DNA from: Eubacteriales bacterium
GTDB taxonomy: Bacteria > Bacillota > Clostridia > Saccharofermentanales > UBA5734
Length of the DNA: 51,998 nt
Direction: 5' to 3'
Assembly: GCA_028695145.1 (NCBI GenBank)
Contig: JAQVJP010000004.1
Location: forward strand, 1-51,998
Part shown: piece after piece, positions 1 through 9,610 of the stretch
How the letters are laid out: each line of letters begins with the position of its first letter
Numbering within the stretch: the stretch's first letter is position 1
The notes under the pieces: model-generated
What the model was told of the DNA's origin: nothing
The model's database searches: none
What the model saw: the letters and a program-made list of their open reading frames with translations, nothing else
Position numbers and translations under genes: made by a program

Positions 1-194
1 TTAAGACTCATCGCCGATGCGATAGCTGACCCCACTAAATTTCGAGCACCGGATCCAACATGCAGCTTATATTCTTCGACTGCTAATGAAGGCAGATCCG
101 CCTGATTTAGAGCATAATTACAACTATCTGCCAAATCCTCAAGTGTATCGAGCAGTGTACCATCAAGATCAAAAACCAATAATTTCAATTCCAA
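1..194 (-). CDS. HAD-family hydrolase, phosphoglycolate phosphatase-like (partial, runs off the window start)
   Basis: Translation (M)ELKLLVFDLDGTLLDTLEDLADSCNYALNQADLPSLAVEEYKLHVGSGARNLVG has the HAD motif I DxDGTLLDT. TTG start about 9 nt after AGAGGT. Not in the supplied ORF track. Confidence 0.85.
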   Translation of the reverse strand, partial: MELKLLVFDLDGTLLDTLEDLADSCNYALNQADLPSLAVEEYKLHVGSGARNLVGSAIASAMSL

Positions 195-212
195 TTTTCA
201 TATACCTCTTTT

Positions 213-1022
213 TTAAAAAATTCCAATGAATCTCAGTAAATAAAGTACAGCAAGCAGCAGTGGTTGATGAAGTATGTATACAATGAGAGCATTTCTGCCT
301 AACCAGGTCAGCGGAGCAATGCTTCGCAAAAATTTAGGATGCACACCGGTGAATCTGCTGCAGCGGCTCTGATATAATAATCTACCCAAAACAGCTCCAA
401 TGAGAAAAAACCCAAGCCAGGGAAATATCGGCAGATAATCACCCATACCTACAAAATTTTCCGGCAGCAGACCAAACGGTATGAGCAGCGGGCTGTTGGT
501 TTGAGGAACCTGCGGCAAAACGCTCCCGCCCCAGATTATCAAAGCCGCGCCAAACACCAACCAGCCAGAAAAACTCGAAGCATCAGTTATGATTTTTTCC
601 ATCAGTGCGTATATCAATGTTCCGAGAGCCAGCAGATGCAAAACATTGAAGAAAATAGCCAGTTCCAGTCCGCTAACCTGCCAGACTAATGTAGTAGCCA
701 CGGTCAGCAAAAATGCAGCCAACAGCATTCTTATTCCCCGTTTACTGTTGCTGCGCGAAAACGTACAGCAAATACCTGATACTGTCAGAAATACAAACAG
801 AAATACGGGCCGCAGCAGGGCATCAAACCACCAGCTCTCCTGGAATGAAAAAACATCAAGCTCAAATAAATACCTGAGATCGAATATTAAATGATGCAGA
901 ATCATCATCAAAACTGCCAGGCCTCTGAGCATATCCAGCTCAAAGGCACGACAGTGTTTGTTTTCTGCAGTTGTATCAGGCTGTTTCAATCGATGCGGCC
1001 TCCTTGAGATTAAGGACTTCAA
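213..1022 (-). CDS. Heparan-alpha-glucosaminide N-acetyltransferase-like / DUF1624 membrane protein
   Basis: ELDMLRGLAVLMMILHHLIFDLRYLF followed by multiple TM segments and a C-terminal LTWLGRNALIVYILHQPLLL. The true start may be downstream of 1022, because this ORF overlaps the previous gene by 47 bp. Confidence 0.75.
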   Translation of the reverse strand: MKSLISRRPHRLKQPDTTAENKHCRAFELDMLRGLAVLMMILHHLIFDLRYLFELDVFSFQESWWFDALLRPVFLFVFLTVSGICCTFSRSNSKRGIRMLLAAFLLTVATTLVWQVSGLELAIFFNVLHLLALGTLIYALMEKIITDASSFSGWLVFGAALIIWGGSVLPQVPQTNSPLLIPFGLLPENFVGMGDYLPIFPWLGFFLIGAVLGRLLYQSRCSRFTGVHPKFLRSIAPLTWLGRNALIVYILHQPLLLAVLYLLRFIGIF

Positions 1023-3528
1023 CAGCCCATTCGCGAAGTTTATATTTCTGGATTTTGCCGCTTCCGGTCATCGGAAAACTATCGATAAACTTAACATATT
1101 TAGGGGTTTTGTGTTTCGCCATGTGGCTTCTGACAAACTCCATAATCGCTTCTTCTGTCACATCCGAGCCTTCCTTACGAATTATTATAGCCAAGACCGC
1201 TTCACCATAAGTTTTATCAGGCACACCGACAACCTGGACATCTTTTACCTCAGGATGAGTGTAAATGAAGTCTTCAATTTCCTTAGGATAAATATTTTCG
1301 CCACCGCGAATGATCATATCCTTGATACGCCCGGTAATACGAAAATTACCGTTTTCATCGCGAATAGCAAGATCACCCGTATGCAGCCAACCATCTTCAT
1401 CGATAGCTGCTGCGGTAGCTTCCGGCATTTTATAGTAACCTTTCATGATATTATAGCCTTTTGCGACAAATTCACCGGCCGTACCATTTGGAACTTCCTT
1501 ATTTGTTTCAGGATCAACGATTTTACAGCTAACACCAGGCAGAGCACGACCAACAGTGCCGACTCTTACATCAAGAGGATCATCAACTCTACTCTGAGTA
1601 CAACCCGGCGAGCTCTCAGTCTGACCAAACACTATGGTTATTTCCGACATATTCATGCGGTCAACAACATCCTGCATAACCTTGACAGGGCATGGCGAAC
1701 CAGCCATGATACCAGTTCTCATTGAAGAAAAATCTGTTTGGGCGAAGTCGGGATGCTCAAGTACGGCAATAAACATTGTCGGCACGCCATGCATAGCTGT
1801 GCAACGTTCCTTATTTATAGCTTCAATCACTCTCGTCGGCTGGAAATACTCCAGAGGCACCATGGTTGTACCATGCGTAACTGATGCCAGGATAGCAAGA
1901 ACCATGCCGAAACAATGGAAGAAGGGCACAGGTATCAGCAGGCGGTCATCTGTTGTGAAATTCATGCAATCGCCAATACATTTGCCGTTATTTATAATAT
2001 TGTAATGTGTCAGCATAACACCTTTTGGGAAACCGGTTGTACCGGAAGTGTATTGCATATTTACTACGTCATCATAATGAAGCGTCCTGCCAATTTCCGC
2101 GATTCTCTCAGCAGGTACTGATTGACCCATATCCATAAATTCCTGCCAGTCGTAACAGCCTGGCTGTCTACTGGTAAAATTAATAACATTTTTCAGCAAT
2201 GGCAATTTAGCTGAATTAAGCTGACCTGGTTTGGATGATGCAAGCTCCGGACATATTTCATTCAGAATAGAAACATAATCGGAATCCTTGTAACCGTCCA
2301 TCATGACCAGCGTATGGGTATCAGATTGATGCAGCAGATATTCCGCTTCATGAATCTTATATGATGTATTTACGGTTACCAGAACAGCTCCGATCCTGGC
2401 AGCCGCGAAAAACACAAGCAGCCATTGAGGATGGTTTGTTGCCCAGACAGCGACATGATCACCTTTTCTGACGCCAATAGCCAACAGAGCTCTTGCTGTC
2501 TGATCAATTTCCTGCAGAAACTCACTGTAAGTTCTTGTATAATTCTGCGTCGTATACTTAACCGCGTATTGATCAGGAAACTCACATGCGACTTTTTCCA
2601 GTAATTCGCCCATAGTCAGATCTATCAGAATATCTTTCTCAAATAGTCTGCGTCCGCCCGTACTTACGCCGATATGTTTCTCATCACGTGTTTTCGGTTC
2701 ACAGATACCCGCACCGGGGCGATTGCGTTCCCAGCTGCGCATCCAATTGACATAGGCCGGAAAAACAATAGCCGCATCTTCAAGATCCTGACTCCAGCGC
2801 TTGACCCATTCAAGAGACACAAAACCATCATATTCGTTATCCGCAAGCAGATCGAGTGCTTCCTGAACAGGAAGATCACCTGAACCAAGCATGCGGTATT
2901 GAACTTTGCCATCAACAATAACAGAATCTTTTACATGGACATAAGCAATATAATCCGATATATTATTCCAGGTTGTCGCGGGAGACTCGGCAAAATACCT
3001 ATACGGATGATGAATATCCCACAAAACTCTTACACTGTCATGATTTAACTTCTTCATTAAATCAGCAAGTCGTGCAGTATCTGCATAGACACCATTTGTC
3101 TCGATGAGGAGCACAACATCGCGCCAGGAAGCGTAGTCAGCCAGAGAGCGCAGAGCGGTAAGCACCACCTGATCATCTACTTCACCATCAGGAGCAGGAG
3201 CCAAATCTCCAAGAACACGAACATATGGCACACCGGCTCTGGACGCGAGATCAATGTATTCAAATCCTTCCGCCATTATTTCCTGACGTTTGTCTTCAAA
3301 TTTCAAGCAGCAATCTGAAGAGAAACAAGTCAACTCTATATCGAGGTTTCTCATTCTCTCAAGCGTATCAGGCAAGGCCTCGGTGGTAAATGGCTTAGCC
3401 CGCGCTGCTCTGATTTCCTGTCCCAGACCTCTTATTTCAATTCCATTGAAACCGAGATCTTTTGCCATGGCAGTAATCTCTATCCAGGACCATTCTGGAC
3501 ATCCCAGGGTTGAAAACGCAATCTTCAT
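976..3528 (-). CDS. Fusion protein: N-terminal sugar phosphate isomerase/epimerase (xylose isomerase-like TIM barrel) plus C-terminal AMP-binding acyl-CoA synthetase
   Basis: N-terminal MKIAFSTLGCPEWSW...GIEIRG...LIETNG...DIHHPYR...HVKDS...FVSLEW; C-terminal YTSGTTGFPKGVMLTH, GWLHTGDLAIRDENGNFRITGRIKDMIIRGGENIYPKEIED, GSGKIQKYKLR. One uninterrupted 850-aa frame. Confidence 0.88.
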   Translation of the reverse strand: MKIAFSTLGCPEWSWIEITAMAKDLGFNGIEIRGLGQEIRAARAKPFTTEALPDTLERMRNLDIELTCFSSDCCLKFEDKRQEIMAEGFEYIDLASRAGVPYVRVLGDLAPAPDGEVDDQVVLTALRSLADYASWRDVVLLIETNGVYADTARLADLMKKLNHDSVRVLWDIHHPYRYFAESPATTWNNISDYIAYVHVKDSVIVDGKVQYRMLGSGDLPVQEALDLLADNEYDGFVSLEWVKRWSQDLEDAAIVFPAYVNWMRSWERNRPGAGICEPKTRDEKHIGVSTGGRRLFEKDILIDLTMGELLEKVACEFPDQYAVKYTTQNYTRTYSEFLQEIDQTARALLAIGVRKGDHVAVWATNHPQWLLVFFAAARIGAVLVTVNTSYKIHEAEYLLHQSDTHTLVMMDGYKDSDYVSILNEICPELASSKPGQLNSAKLPLLKNVINFTSRQPGCYDWQEFMDMGQSVPAERIAEIGRTLHYDDVVNMQYTSGTTGFPKGVMLTHYNIINNGKCIGDCMNFTTDDRLLIPVPFFHCFGMVLAILASVTHGTTMVPLEYFQPTRVIEAINKERCTAMHGVPTMFIAVLEHPDFAQTDFSSMRTGIMAGSPCPVKVMQDVVDRMNMSEITIVFGQTESSPGCTQSRVDDPLDVRVGTVGRALPGVSCKIVDPETNKEVPNGTAGEFVAKGYNIMKGYYKMPEATAAAIDEDGWLHTGDLAIRDENGNFRITGRIKDMIIRGGENIYPKEIEDFIYTHPEVKDVQVVGVPDKTYGEAVLAIIIRKEGSDVTEEAIMEFVRSHMAKHKTPKYVKFIDSFPMTGSGKIQKYKLREWAVEVLNLKEAASIETA

Positions 3529-3561
3529 ACTGTCACACTCCTCATTTTTCGTTATTCCTAA

Positions 3562-4404
3562 TCATATCTCCAGTCCTCGGGACGGATCATCAGGGTCACA
3601 AAGAGCAGCGCCGATCGCTGTCGCGAATTCAGCATGCTCAGGTACAATTATATCAACACCATATAATTTGGAAAAAGCCCCCAACACTCTTTTGCCCTGT
3701 GATACCAGCGTAAGATTCCCTGTGAAAACAATCTGACTGATATTTTTCAGTTTCGCTGATAGAACAGCTGCTGTCCCTACAGATTGAAAGACAAGATTAA
3801 CAATACCCAGAGCAATATCAGATGATGTCGCGGTATCATTGACCTTGCCAAAATTCGAGGCTGTTGTATCACTCGATAATCCTGGAATCTCTTTGCGACT
3901 GATATCCCCTATGGTCAAATCAATATGACCGAGGTCGCCGGTCTCCGCTAGTTCAGTGAACATTTGAAAATCACGTACATTTGTCATTCTATTTGATAAC
4001 CCAAGCAGCGTTCCTCCGCCAACACCTGAACCAATAATATGCTCGACACCACTCTCATCAGCGCTGATAAAAGCTGTACCTGTACCCATACTTACCACTA
4101 TAGCCCGATCAAGGCCGGAAGCATAGAGTCCGCCAAGACCAATCGCTTGAAACTCCGGAGTTCTGATTGTTTTAATATGGAGAAGATCACCTGTAAGGTA
4201 AGAAGAACCTACACCGGTAACCATAACTCTATCAATATCTTTAAGATCTATTGCATGCTCGTTTGTAAATTTGCCAAAAGCACCAAAAGCGGAAGCAACT
4301 GGATCACTTGCTCTTACAAGAGTAGTTCCAAGCAACTCGTGCTTATTAATCCCGATTATTTTGGTAGTACTACCGCCAATGTCAAGGCCTATTACGATAC
4401 CCAT
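3562..4404 (-). CDS. coaW: Type II pantothenate kinase
   Basis: MGIVIGLDIGGSTTKIIGI (ASKHA phosphate-1 motif), VVSMGTGTAFI, GSGVGGGTLLGLS. ATG at 4404 is preceded by AGGAGG, so it is preferred to the ORF-track start. Confidence 0.78.
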   Translation of the reverse strand: MGIVIGLDIGGSTTKIIGINKHELLGTTLVRASDPVASAFGAFGKFTNEHAIDLKDIDRVMVTGVGSSYLTGDLLHIKTIRTPEFQAIGLGGLYASGLDRAIVVSMGTGTAFISADESGVEHIIGSGVGGGTLLGLSNRMTNVRDFQMFTELAETGDLGHIDLTIGDISRKEIPGLSSDTTASNFGKVNDTATSSDIALGIVNLVFQSVGTAAVLSAKLKNISQIVFTGNLTLVSQGKRVLGAFSKLYGVDIIVPEHAEFATAIGAALCDPDDPSRGLEI

Positions 4405-4443
4405 ACAACCTCCTGTCACAACAGCACAAACATACTGTTCTCT

Positions 4444-4473
4444 AAAAAAATAACGGCAAAAGCTGCCGTTATA
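4444..4473 (-). terminator. Rho-independent terminator downstream of the GT2 gene
   Basis: Minus-strand ATAACGGCA-GCTTT-TGCCGTTAT followed by TTTTTT. Confidence 0.75.
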
Positions 4474-4506
4474 ATTATCATTAACTACAGCTCAGCTTAT
4501 CTTATA

Positions 4507-5517
4507 TCAGCTGAACTTGAATATTCTCTTAGCTATATAGAAACCTGTTCTGGCAACCATCCGGCCACTTCTTCCAGGTAAGCTGGCTGCGCGGTTAATC
4601 TGGCTGCGCCGGATCCGTTTGTACATCGCCTGATCAAAATTACGGATATTTGCCCACAGGACAGGTATTTTATCAAGATTCTGTTGTTCCTTCGATAAAA
4701 TCAGATGAACAAGACAAATCGCCACCATCATGGATAGATATCTGTACATGTAACGTCTCAAAGGTTTGTCAGTTATTCCTTCTTCCAAATGATAAGATTT
4801 AATCAGTATATTCGTAACTCTGATCTGCTGATCAATCCTCTTGATCATATTGACTGTATTTACTGATTGATCAGGCCGGCCAATAAAATAACGATAAAAA
4901 TCAACATCAAGATAAAGCATTTTCTGAACATACGGCAATGGTTGATATGCTACAACATTATCAACATAAAAAGTATGTTCCGGAAGCTTAAGACCACAGT
5001 CTCTAAGAAGTTCCGTACGATAAATCATGCTATGCATCAAAAGAAGTTGACTGACTCTGAACTTGCGTGCGTGTTCCCATCCAAACAGCTGCTGCTGGGG
5101 GAAAACATTACGATAATGAACGGTATGTGATGTACCGTTATAGAAATACTCATAAACATAATTTGTTATCAGTAAATCAAGCGGCTCATTCTGTTCACGC
5201 AAACATTTGAGTACAGCCAGATAAGCTTCCTGATTCAGCCAGTCATCACTGTCAACAACTTTGAAATACTGCCCATTGGCAGCTGCCAGACCGCTGTTAA
5301 CAGCAGAACCATGCCCACCATTTTCCTTGCTGATCACCCTGACAATATCCGGATATTCTTCCTGATATTTATGAGCAACCGCAGCGGTATCATCAGTAGA
5401 GCCGTCATCAACAATAATTATTTCAACTTCCGAACCGCCTGTAACGAGAGTGTCCAGGCAGCGGTGCAGATAATCCTGCGAATTGTAAGAAGGTACAGCA
5501 ATTGATAGAAGTTTCAT
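4507..5517 (-). CDS. Glycosyltransferase family 2
   Basis: LLSIAVPSYNSQDYLHRCLDTLV...IIIVDDGSTDDT...NSGLAAANGQYFKVVDSDDW. Confidence 0.9.
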   Translation of the reverse strand: MKLLSIAVPSYNSQDYLHRCLDTLVTGGSEVEIIIVDDGSTDDTAAVAHKYQEEYPDIVRVISKENGGHGSAVNSGLAAANGQYFKVVDSDDWLNQEAYLAVLKCLREQNEPLDLLITNYVYEYFYNGTSHTVHYRNVFPQQQLFGWEHARKFRVSQLLLMHSMIYRTELLRDCGLKLPEHTFYVDNVVAYQPLPYVQKMLYLDVDFYRYFIGRPDQSVNTVNMIKRIDQQIRVTNILIKSYHLEEGITDKPLRRYMYRYLSMMVAICLVHLILSKEQQNLDKIPVLWANIRNFDQAMYKRIRRSQINRAASLPGRSGRMVARTGFYIAKRIFKFS

Positions 5518-5550
5518 TCAGATTCTCCTCCAGTGAACCGATTATATCAC

Positions 5551-5591
5551 AAAAAACGGCCGTCTTACATCATATAAGACAGCTGTTTGTT
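5551..5591 (-). terminator. Rho-independent terminator downstream of sepF
   Basis: Minus-strand AACAGCTGTCTTA-TATGATG-TAAGACGGCCGTT followed by TTTT; long stem with one mismatch. Confidence 0.75.
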
Positions 5592-5651
5592 GAACGCGGA
5601 ATCTTTTACCGGTATTTTACTAATCAACATCAAAAATTTGACTGACTATGC

Positions 5652-6134
5652 TCATTTAGCGGCGGTATGCTGCTGGACATAGTCCATACTCTGACCTGTT
5701 ATACCACCCTCGAGTAAGGATGTGTTTCTGGGAGCCACAACGAAGATCACTGAAGAAACAGGCAGAACCTTGCCATCAAGGGCATAAGCCGCACCGGTAA
5801 TAAAATCAATTACACGCTGAGCTACTTTCGGATCGACCTTCTCAATATTGCAGATTACGGTTTTACCCGATCTGATATGATCACAAGCTTGTTGTGCGGA
5901 CTCAATATCCGCCGGTTGCATCACAACGACCTGCTGCTGACTGCCAGATTTGAAATCTACAACTCTGGACGAGGCTTGAGGACGACGTATATTCGATGTC
6001 ATTGGTTCTTCTTCCATAATCTCTTCCTCATATACAGGCTCTTCATACATTTCCTGCTCATAAGAATCTTCATATGCGTATTCATCATCATAATTACCAA
6101 AACGATTAAAAATTCTGTCTAATATGGCTGCCAT
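5652..6134 (-). CDS. sepF: Cell division protein SepF
   Basis: Acidic N-terminal region, then VVVMQPADIESAQQACDHIRSGKTVICNIEKVDPKVAQRVIDFITGAAYALDGKVLPVSSVIFVVAP, characteristic of SepF. Confidence 0.9.
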   Translation of the reverse strand: MAAILDRIFNRFGNYDDEYAYEDSYEQEMYEEPVYEEEIMEEEPMTSNIRRPQASSRVVDFKSGSQQQVVVMQPADIESAQQACDHIRSGKTVICNIEKVDPKVAQRVIDFITGAAYALDGKVLPVSSVIFVVAPRNTSLLEGGITGQSMDYVQQHTAAK

Positions 6135-6220
6135 TGCATTACCCTCCAGCTCAAAAAACTGCTTTATGTGGACATTATAGGTTTGTCAGGACGGACACGC
6201 AATAAGCTTGGAACAAGAGT

Positions 6221-6256
6221 AAAGCGGTTGTAATCGCAATGAAATACAAACCGCCT
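6221..6256 (-). terminator. Weak hairpin between the yggS-like gene and sepF (possible terminator, attenuator or processing site)
   Basis: Minus-strand GCGGTTTGTA...TACAACCGC inverted repeat followed by only a short interrupted T tract. Confidence 0.3.
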
Positions 6257-6292
6257 TATATATCACAAATATTACAAGGACTTGCACAAGGC

Positions 6293-7009
6293 TCAGAAAT
6301 TTCTTGGTCCGAAAATCGCTGTTCCGATACGAACATGTGTTGCTCCACAAGAGATTGCCTGGCGATAATCCTGACTCATTCCCATCGAGAGGATATTAAA
6401 TACATCAGTCGAAGCTGACTTCTGAAGTGTGACAAGCAACTCTCTGGCACTGTCGAAAACAGGGAGAGTATTATCTGGATTATCAGTTAGAGGTGCCATA
6501 GTCATAAGACCACGCAGTCTGACCCCCGGCAGAAGAAGCAGTTCATCAATGCTGCTAATTATTTCTGCTGAAGAGAAACCATGCTTGCTCGTTTCTCCAG
6601 AGATATTAACCTGTAGCAGCACATCAGTCATTACATCGGCTTTACTGCTGCGCTTACTGATCTCTTCAAGCAGCGATCTTGAGTCAATTGAATGAATCAG
6701 ATGAGTTTTGCCAATTATGTATTTAACTTTGTTCTTTTGCAAAGTTCCAATCAGATGCCATCTGGGCGCAACATTGTGATCCTGGAGATAATCATATTTC
6801 TCAAGCATTTCCTGAACTCGATTCTCACCAAGATCAATAAGTCCATTTTGACAAGCATTTAGAGCGTAGTCTGCCGGGAAAAATTTTGAAACTCCTACCA
6901 GTGTTATCTCGCTGGGCTCTCTGCCCGCGTTTTTCGCTGCTTCCGCGACTTGAGATCTAACCGAAGCGATTCTTCCCTTTAGTTCAGTAATCTGTTTTTC
7001 AGTCAGCAA
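6293..7009 (-). CDS. ylmE: YggS/YlmE-family pyridoxal phosphate homeostasis protein
   Basis: ITLVGVSKFFPADYALNACQNGLIDLGENRVQEMLEKYDYL...WHLIGTLQKNKVKYI...LSMGMSQDYRQAISCGATHVRIGTAIFG. Confidence 0.92.
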   Translation of the reverse strand: MLTEKQITELKGRIASVRSQVAEAAKNAGREPSEITLVGVSKFFPADYALNACQNGLIDLGENRVQEMLEKYDYLQDHNVAPRWHLIGTLQKNKVKYIIGKTHLIHSIDSRSLLEEISKRSSKADVMTDVLLQVNISGETSKHGFSSAEIISSIDELLLLPGVRLRGLMTMAPLTDNPDNTLPVFDSARELLVTLQKSASTDVFNILSMGMSQDYRQAISCGATHVRIGTAIFGPRNF

Positions 7010-8339
7010 TGATTTGTCCCTCCTCCACCGAATCAGGATTTACTACAAGAATGGTAGAAACAACAGGTGCGTTTTCAGAGTCATCTATTGGTTCGATAAT
7101 AGCATACTGATCATCATGATCAAGAATACGGACAGAACGCAGCTGTGTCAGGCCTTCACTGACAATCATAATAGATGCCTCTGTCTTCTTCTCTTTATAA
7201 TCTACAAGAGAAACCAATGGTACTCTCAATCCGCTTGTTGACGATAGCACAATTTCAGCATCAAGAGTACGTCTATCAGAAAACCACTCCACCCTGCGAC
7301 TTGTTTCAAAAGTAACCAAAGCTCCATTATCATAGTCTTGCGACCTGATTATCCTGCAGTCAGGTATAACAATACCATCAGAAGGAACCGACAAATCCTG
7401 ATAAGTATCGGGCTCAAACTGAGCGGAGTCTTCACCTTCAAGCCAGAAAATCAGCTGTTGCGTGAGACTGCCGGTTATACGTAATACAGGGTCACCTGCC
7501 TCGACCTCAGTTTTAGTTTTCACGGAATCCTCCGCAAGTAGAATCAGCTCACTAAATCTCTCTGGAGTTATTTCCGGAACCGTTTCCATAGTCAACTCAT
7601 TTTCAAGACCATCAAGTTCAAATGATAAAATACCTGGATATTGGCTATATATAGTACCTGTTTCTAAACCAAGACTCAACTCAAGCTGAGTCTTGCTGCT
7701 CTTAAGCTGATCTATTCTTGCGTCTTTAAAATCAATCGGTAGTAACTTGGTTGTTCTCTGATCAATCAAAACATCAAGTGACGTTGAATAGCCAGATACA
7801 TTTGAAATGTCGGATCGTGTCAGATCTGCTCTGATCAGGTTAATTACAGATGACATCGCGGCATTTGACTCATCATATATCGCTCTGGCACCTGAACCCT
7901 TGCCACTATTCATAAGTTCAATTTGGAGTTCAACAATATCCTGTTCAAGCTTAGCCAGCTCTTTTATTTTTTCTTCCTGTTCAGCAGGAATAACCATTGC
8001 GGTTTTCTGACCGCGTGCTACCCTGCTTCCCTCTGTTGCCAGAGGTTTTAGAATTCCTGAAGCAGCCGATTCGATAACAGTTTCATTCCTTACTATAAGA
8101 CCTGTGCTGCTGAGAATATGCTCGACTGTACCTTCCTGTAAGAAGATAAAACGCGGCCTCGGTTTTGTTTGACTCATCACATTGATAATCAAAACCGCTG
8201 TAATCAGCATAATAAGCAAAACCATAATTGACATGCTGACAGCCCTGCTACGAGCCTTACGCATCTCAATTCTGCGCAGACGCTGAGCATCGCTCGCAGG
8301 CTGTGGTTTCTGCTTATAGCTTGATCTCGGTTTATTCAC
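6999..8339 (-). CDS. HlyD-like membrane-fusion/adaptor family protein
   Basis: N-terminal TM segment followed by barrel-sandwich-like segments (VESAASGILKPLATEGSRVARGQKTAMV); located upstream of ylmE/sepF. Confidence 0.6.
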   Translation of the reverse strand: MNKPRSSYKQKPQPASDAQRLRRIEMRKARSRAVSMSIMVLLIMLITAVLIINVMSQTKPRPRFIFLQEGTVEHILSSTGLIVRNETVIESAASGILKPLATEGSRVARGQKTAMVIPAEQEEKIKELAKLEQDIVELQIELMNSGKGSGARAIYDESNAAMSSVINLIRADLTRSDISNVSGYSTSLDVLIDQRTTKLLPIDFKDARIDQLKSSKTQLELSLGLETGTIYSQYPGILSFELDGLENELTMETVPEITPERFSELILLAEDSVKTKTEVEAGDPVLRITGSLTQQLIFWLEGEDSAQFEPDTYQDLSVPSDGIVIPDCRIIRSQDYDNGALVTFETSRRVEWFSDRRTLDAEIVLSSTSGLRVPLVSLVDYKEKKTEASIMIVSEGLTQLRSVRILDHDDQYAIIEPIDDSENAPVVSTILVVNPDSVEEGQIIAD

Positions 8340-9610
8340 ACATTATTCTCCATTTTTTCCAAAGCCAGCATACAGGCCAGTTTAACATTCTCGAAACAAA
8401 GTCCACCTTGCATGTAAGCAGGATAAGGTGGTTTCAAAGGGCCATCGGCTGATAGCTCTATCGACGCACCTTGGACAAATGCACCGGCTGCCATAATAAC
8501 ATCACTATCATATCCGGGCATCGCCCATGGCTCCGGTCTGACAAAACTGTCAACAGGCGAGGCCTGTTGAACAGACTGGCAAAAATGAACCAATGATTCC
8601 GGATTTCCAAACTCAAGTGTCTGTACTATGTCGCCACGTTTATCATCAATTCCCGGATATGTTTTATACCCGGCTGCCGCAAACAGACCAGCAGCAAAAA
8701 CAGCGCCTTTGAGACTCTCAGAAACTACATGCGGAGCCAAATAGAACCCCTGAGCTATCAACCTGTTAAAACCAAGAGAAGGTCCAACATGGCTGCCAAG
8801 CCCCGGAGCGGTCATTCGCGTCGCGACTTTTTCCACAAGATCACTTCTGCCAACTACATAACCGCCGGACGGACTTAGACCGCCACCTGGATTCTTAATA
8901 AGAGACCCGGCAGTCAGATCAGCTCCAACCATACAAGGTTCACTTATCTCAACAAATTCACCATAGCAGTTGTCTACCATAACAATTGCCTTTGCTGAAT
9001 TGTTGTGAACCAGATCGCAGATTGCTTTTATATCTTCCGCAAGCAGTGATCTACGTGTTGTATAACCTCTTGATTTTTGAATAAAAACAACTTTGACATC
9101 ATCAGTAAGCGCCGACTTGATCGCTTCGTAATCCGGATTTCCATCTGATCGCAGTTCCACCTGTCTGTATTTTACACCAAAATTATGCAGCGATCCTGTA
9201 TCTTCAGTTTGATTTTCCGAACCGATTGTTTCCAGCAGTGTGTCATATGGTGAGCCGGTAACAGACAGCAAAGTATCTCCCGGGCGGAGCATGGCAAACA
9301 GGCACTGAGATAAAACCTGTGTTCCGGCGCTGATTTGTATTCGGACATAGGCCGATTCAGCACCAAAAGCAAGCGCATATGCTTGTTCTATTTGACTGCG
9401 CCCGGCATCATCATAACCATAACCGGTTGAACCACCAAACATGCTCTCAGAAACGCCAGCCTCCTGCATTGCTTTAATGACTCTAAGTTGATTTATCTCA
9501 CGAATTTTTTCCAGTTCGGCAAATGCAGGCAAAACCGCCTGCATGACCTGTTCGGAAAGGTCATAGACGGTTTTGCTGATGCCAAACGAACTGTAAGCAT
9601 CATAATTCAA
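8336..9610 (-). CDS. Methionine gamma-lyase family / aluminium-resistance-type PLP enzyme (YnbB-like)
   Basis: FGGSTGYGYDDAGRSQIEQAYALAFGAESAYVR...VDNCYGEFVE...GSLIKNPGGGLSPSGGYVVGR. Confidence 0.85.
   Translation of the reverse strand: MNYDAYSSFGISKTVYDLSEQVMQAVLPAFAELEKIREINQLRVIKAMQEAGVSESMFGGSTGYGYDDAGRSQIEQAYALAFGAESAYVRIQISAGTQVLSQCLFAMLRPGDTLLSVTGSPYDTLLETIGSENQTEDTGSLHNFGVKYRQVELRSDGNPDYEAIKSALTDDVKVVFIQKSRGYTTRRSLLAEDIKAICDLVHNNSAKAIVMVDNCYGEFVEISEPCMVGADLTAGSLIKNPGGGLSPSGGYVVGRSDLVEKVATRMTAPGLGSHVGPSLGFNRLIAQGFYLAPHVVSESLKGAVFAAGLFAAAGYKTYPGIDDKRGDIVQTLEFGNPESLVHFCQSVQQASPVDSFVRPEPWAMPGYDSDVIMAAGAFVQGASIELSADGPLKPPYPAYMQGGLCFENVKLACMLALEKMENNV

Noticed and set aside
958-1725. 255-aa plus-strand ORF opposite the acyl-CoA synthetase domain
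   Set aside because: Lies wholly antisense to a strongly supported CDS; no recognisable domain; typical shadow ORF.
4039-4581. 180-aa plus-strand ORF across coaW and the GT2 end
   Set aside because: Antisense to coaW and spans a terminator; low-complexity composition; no RBS evidence.
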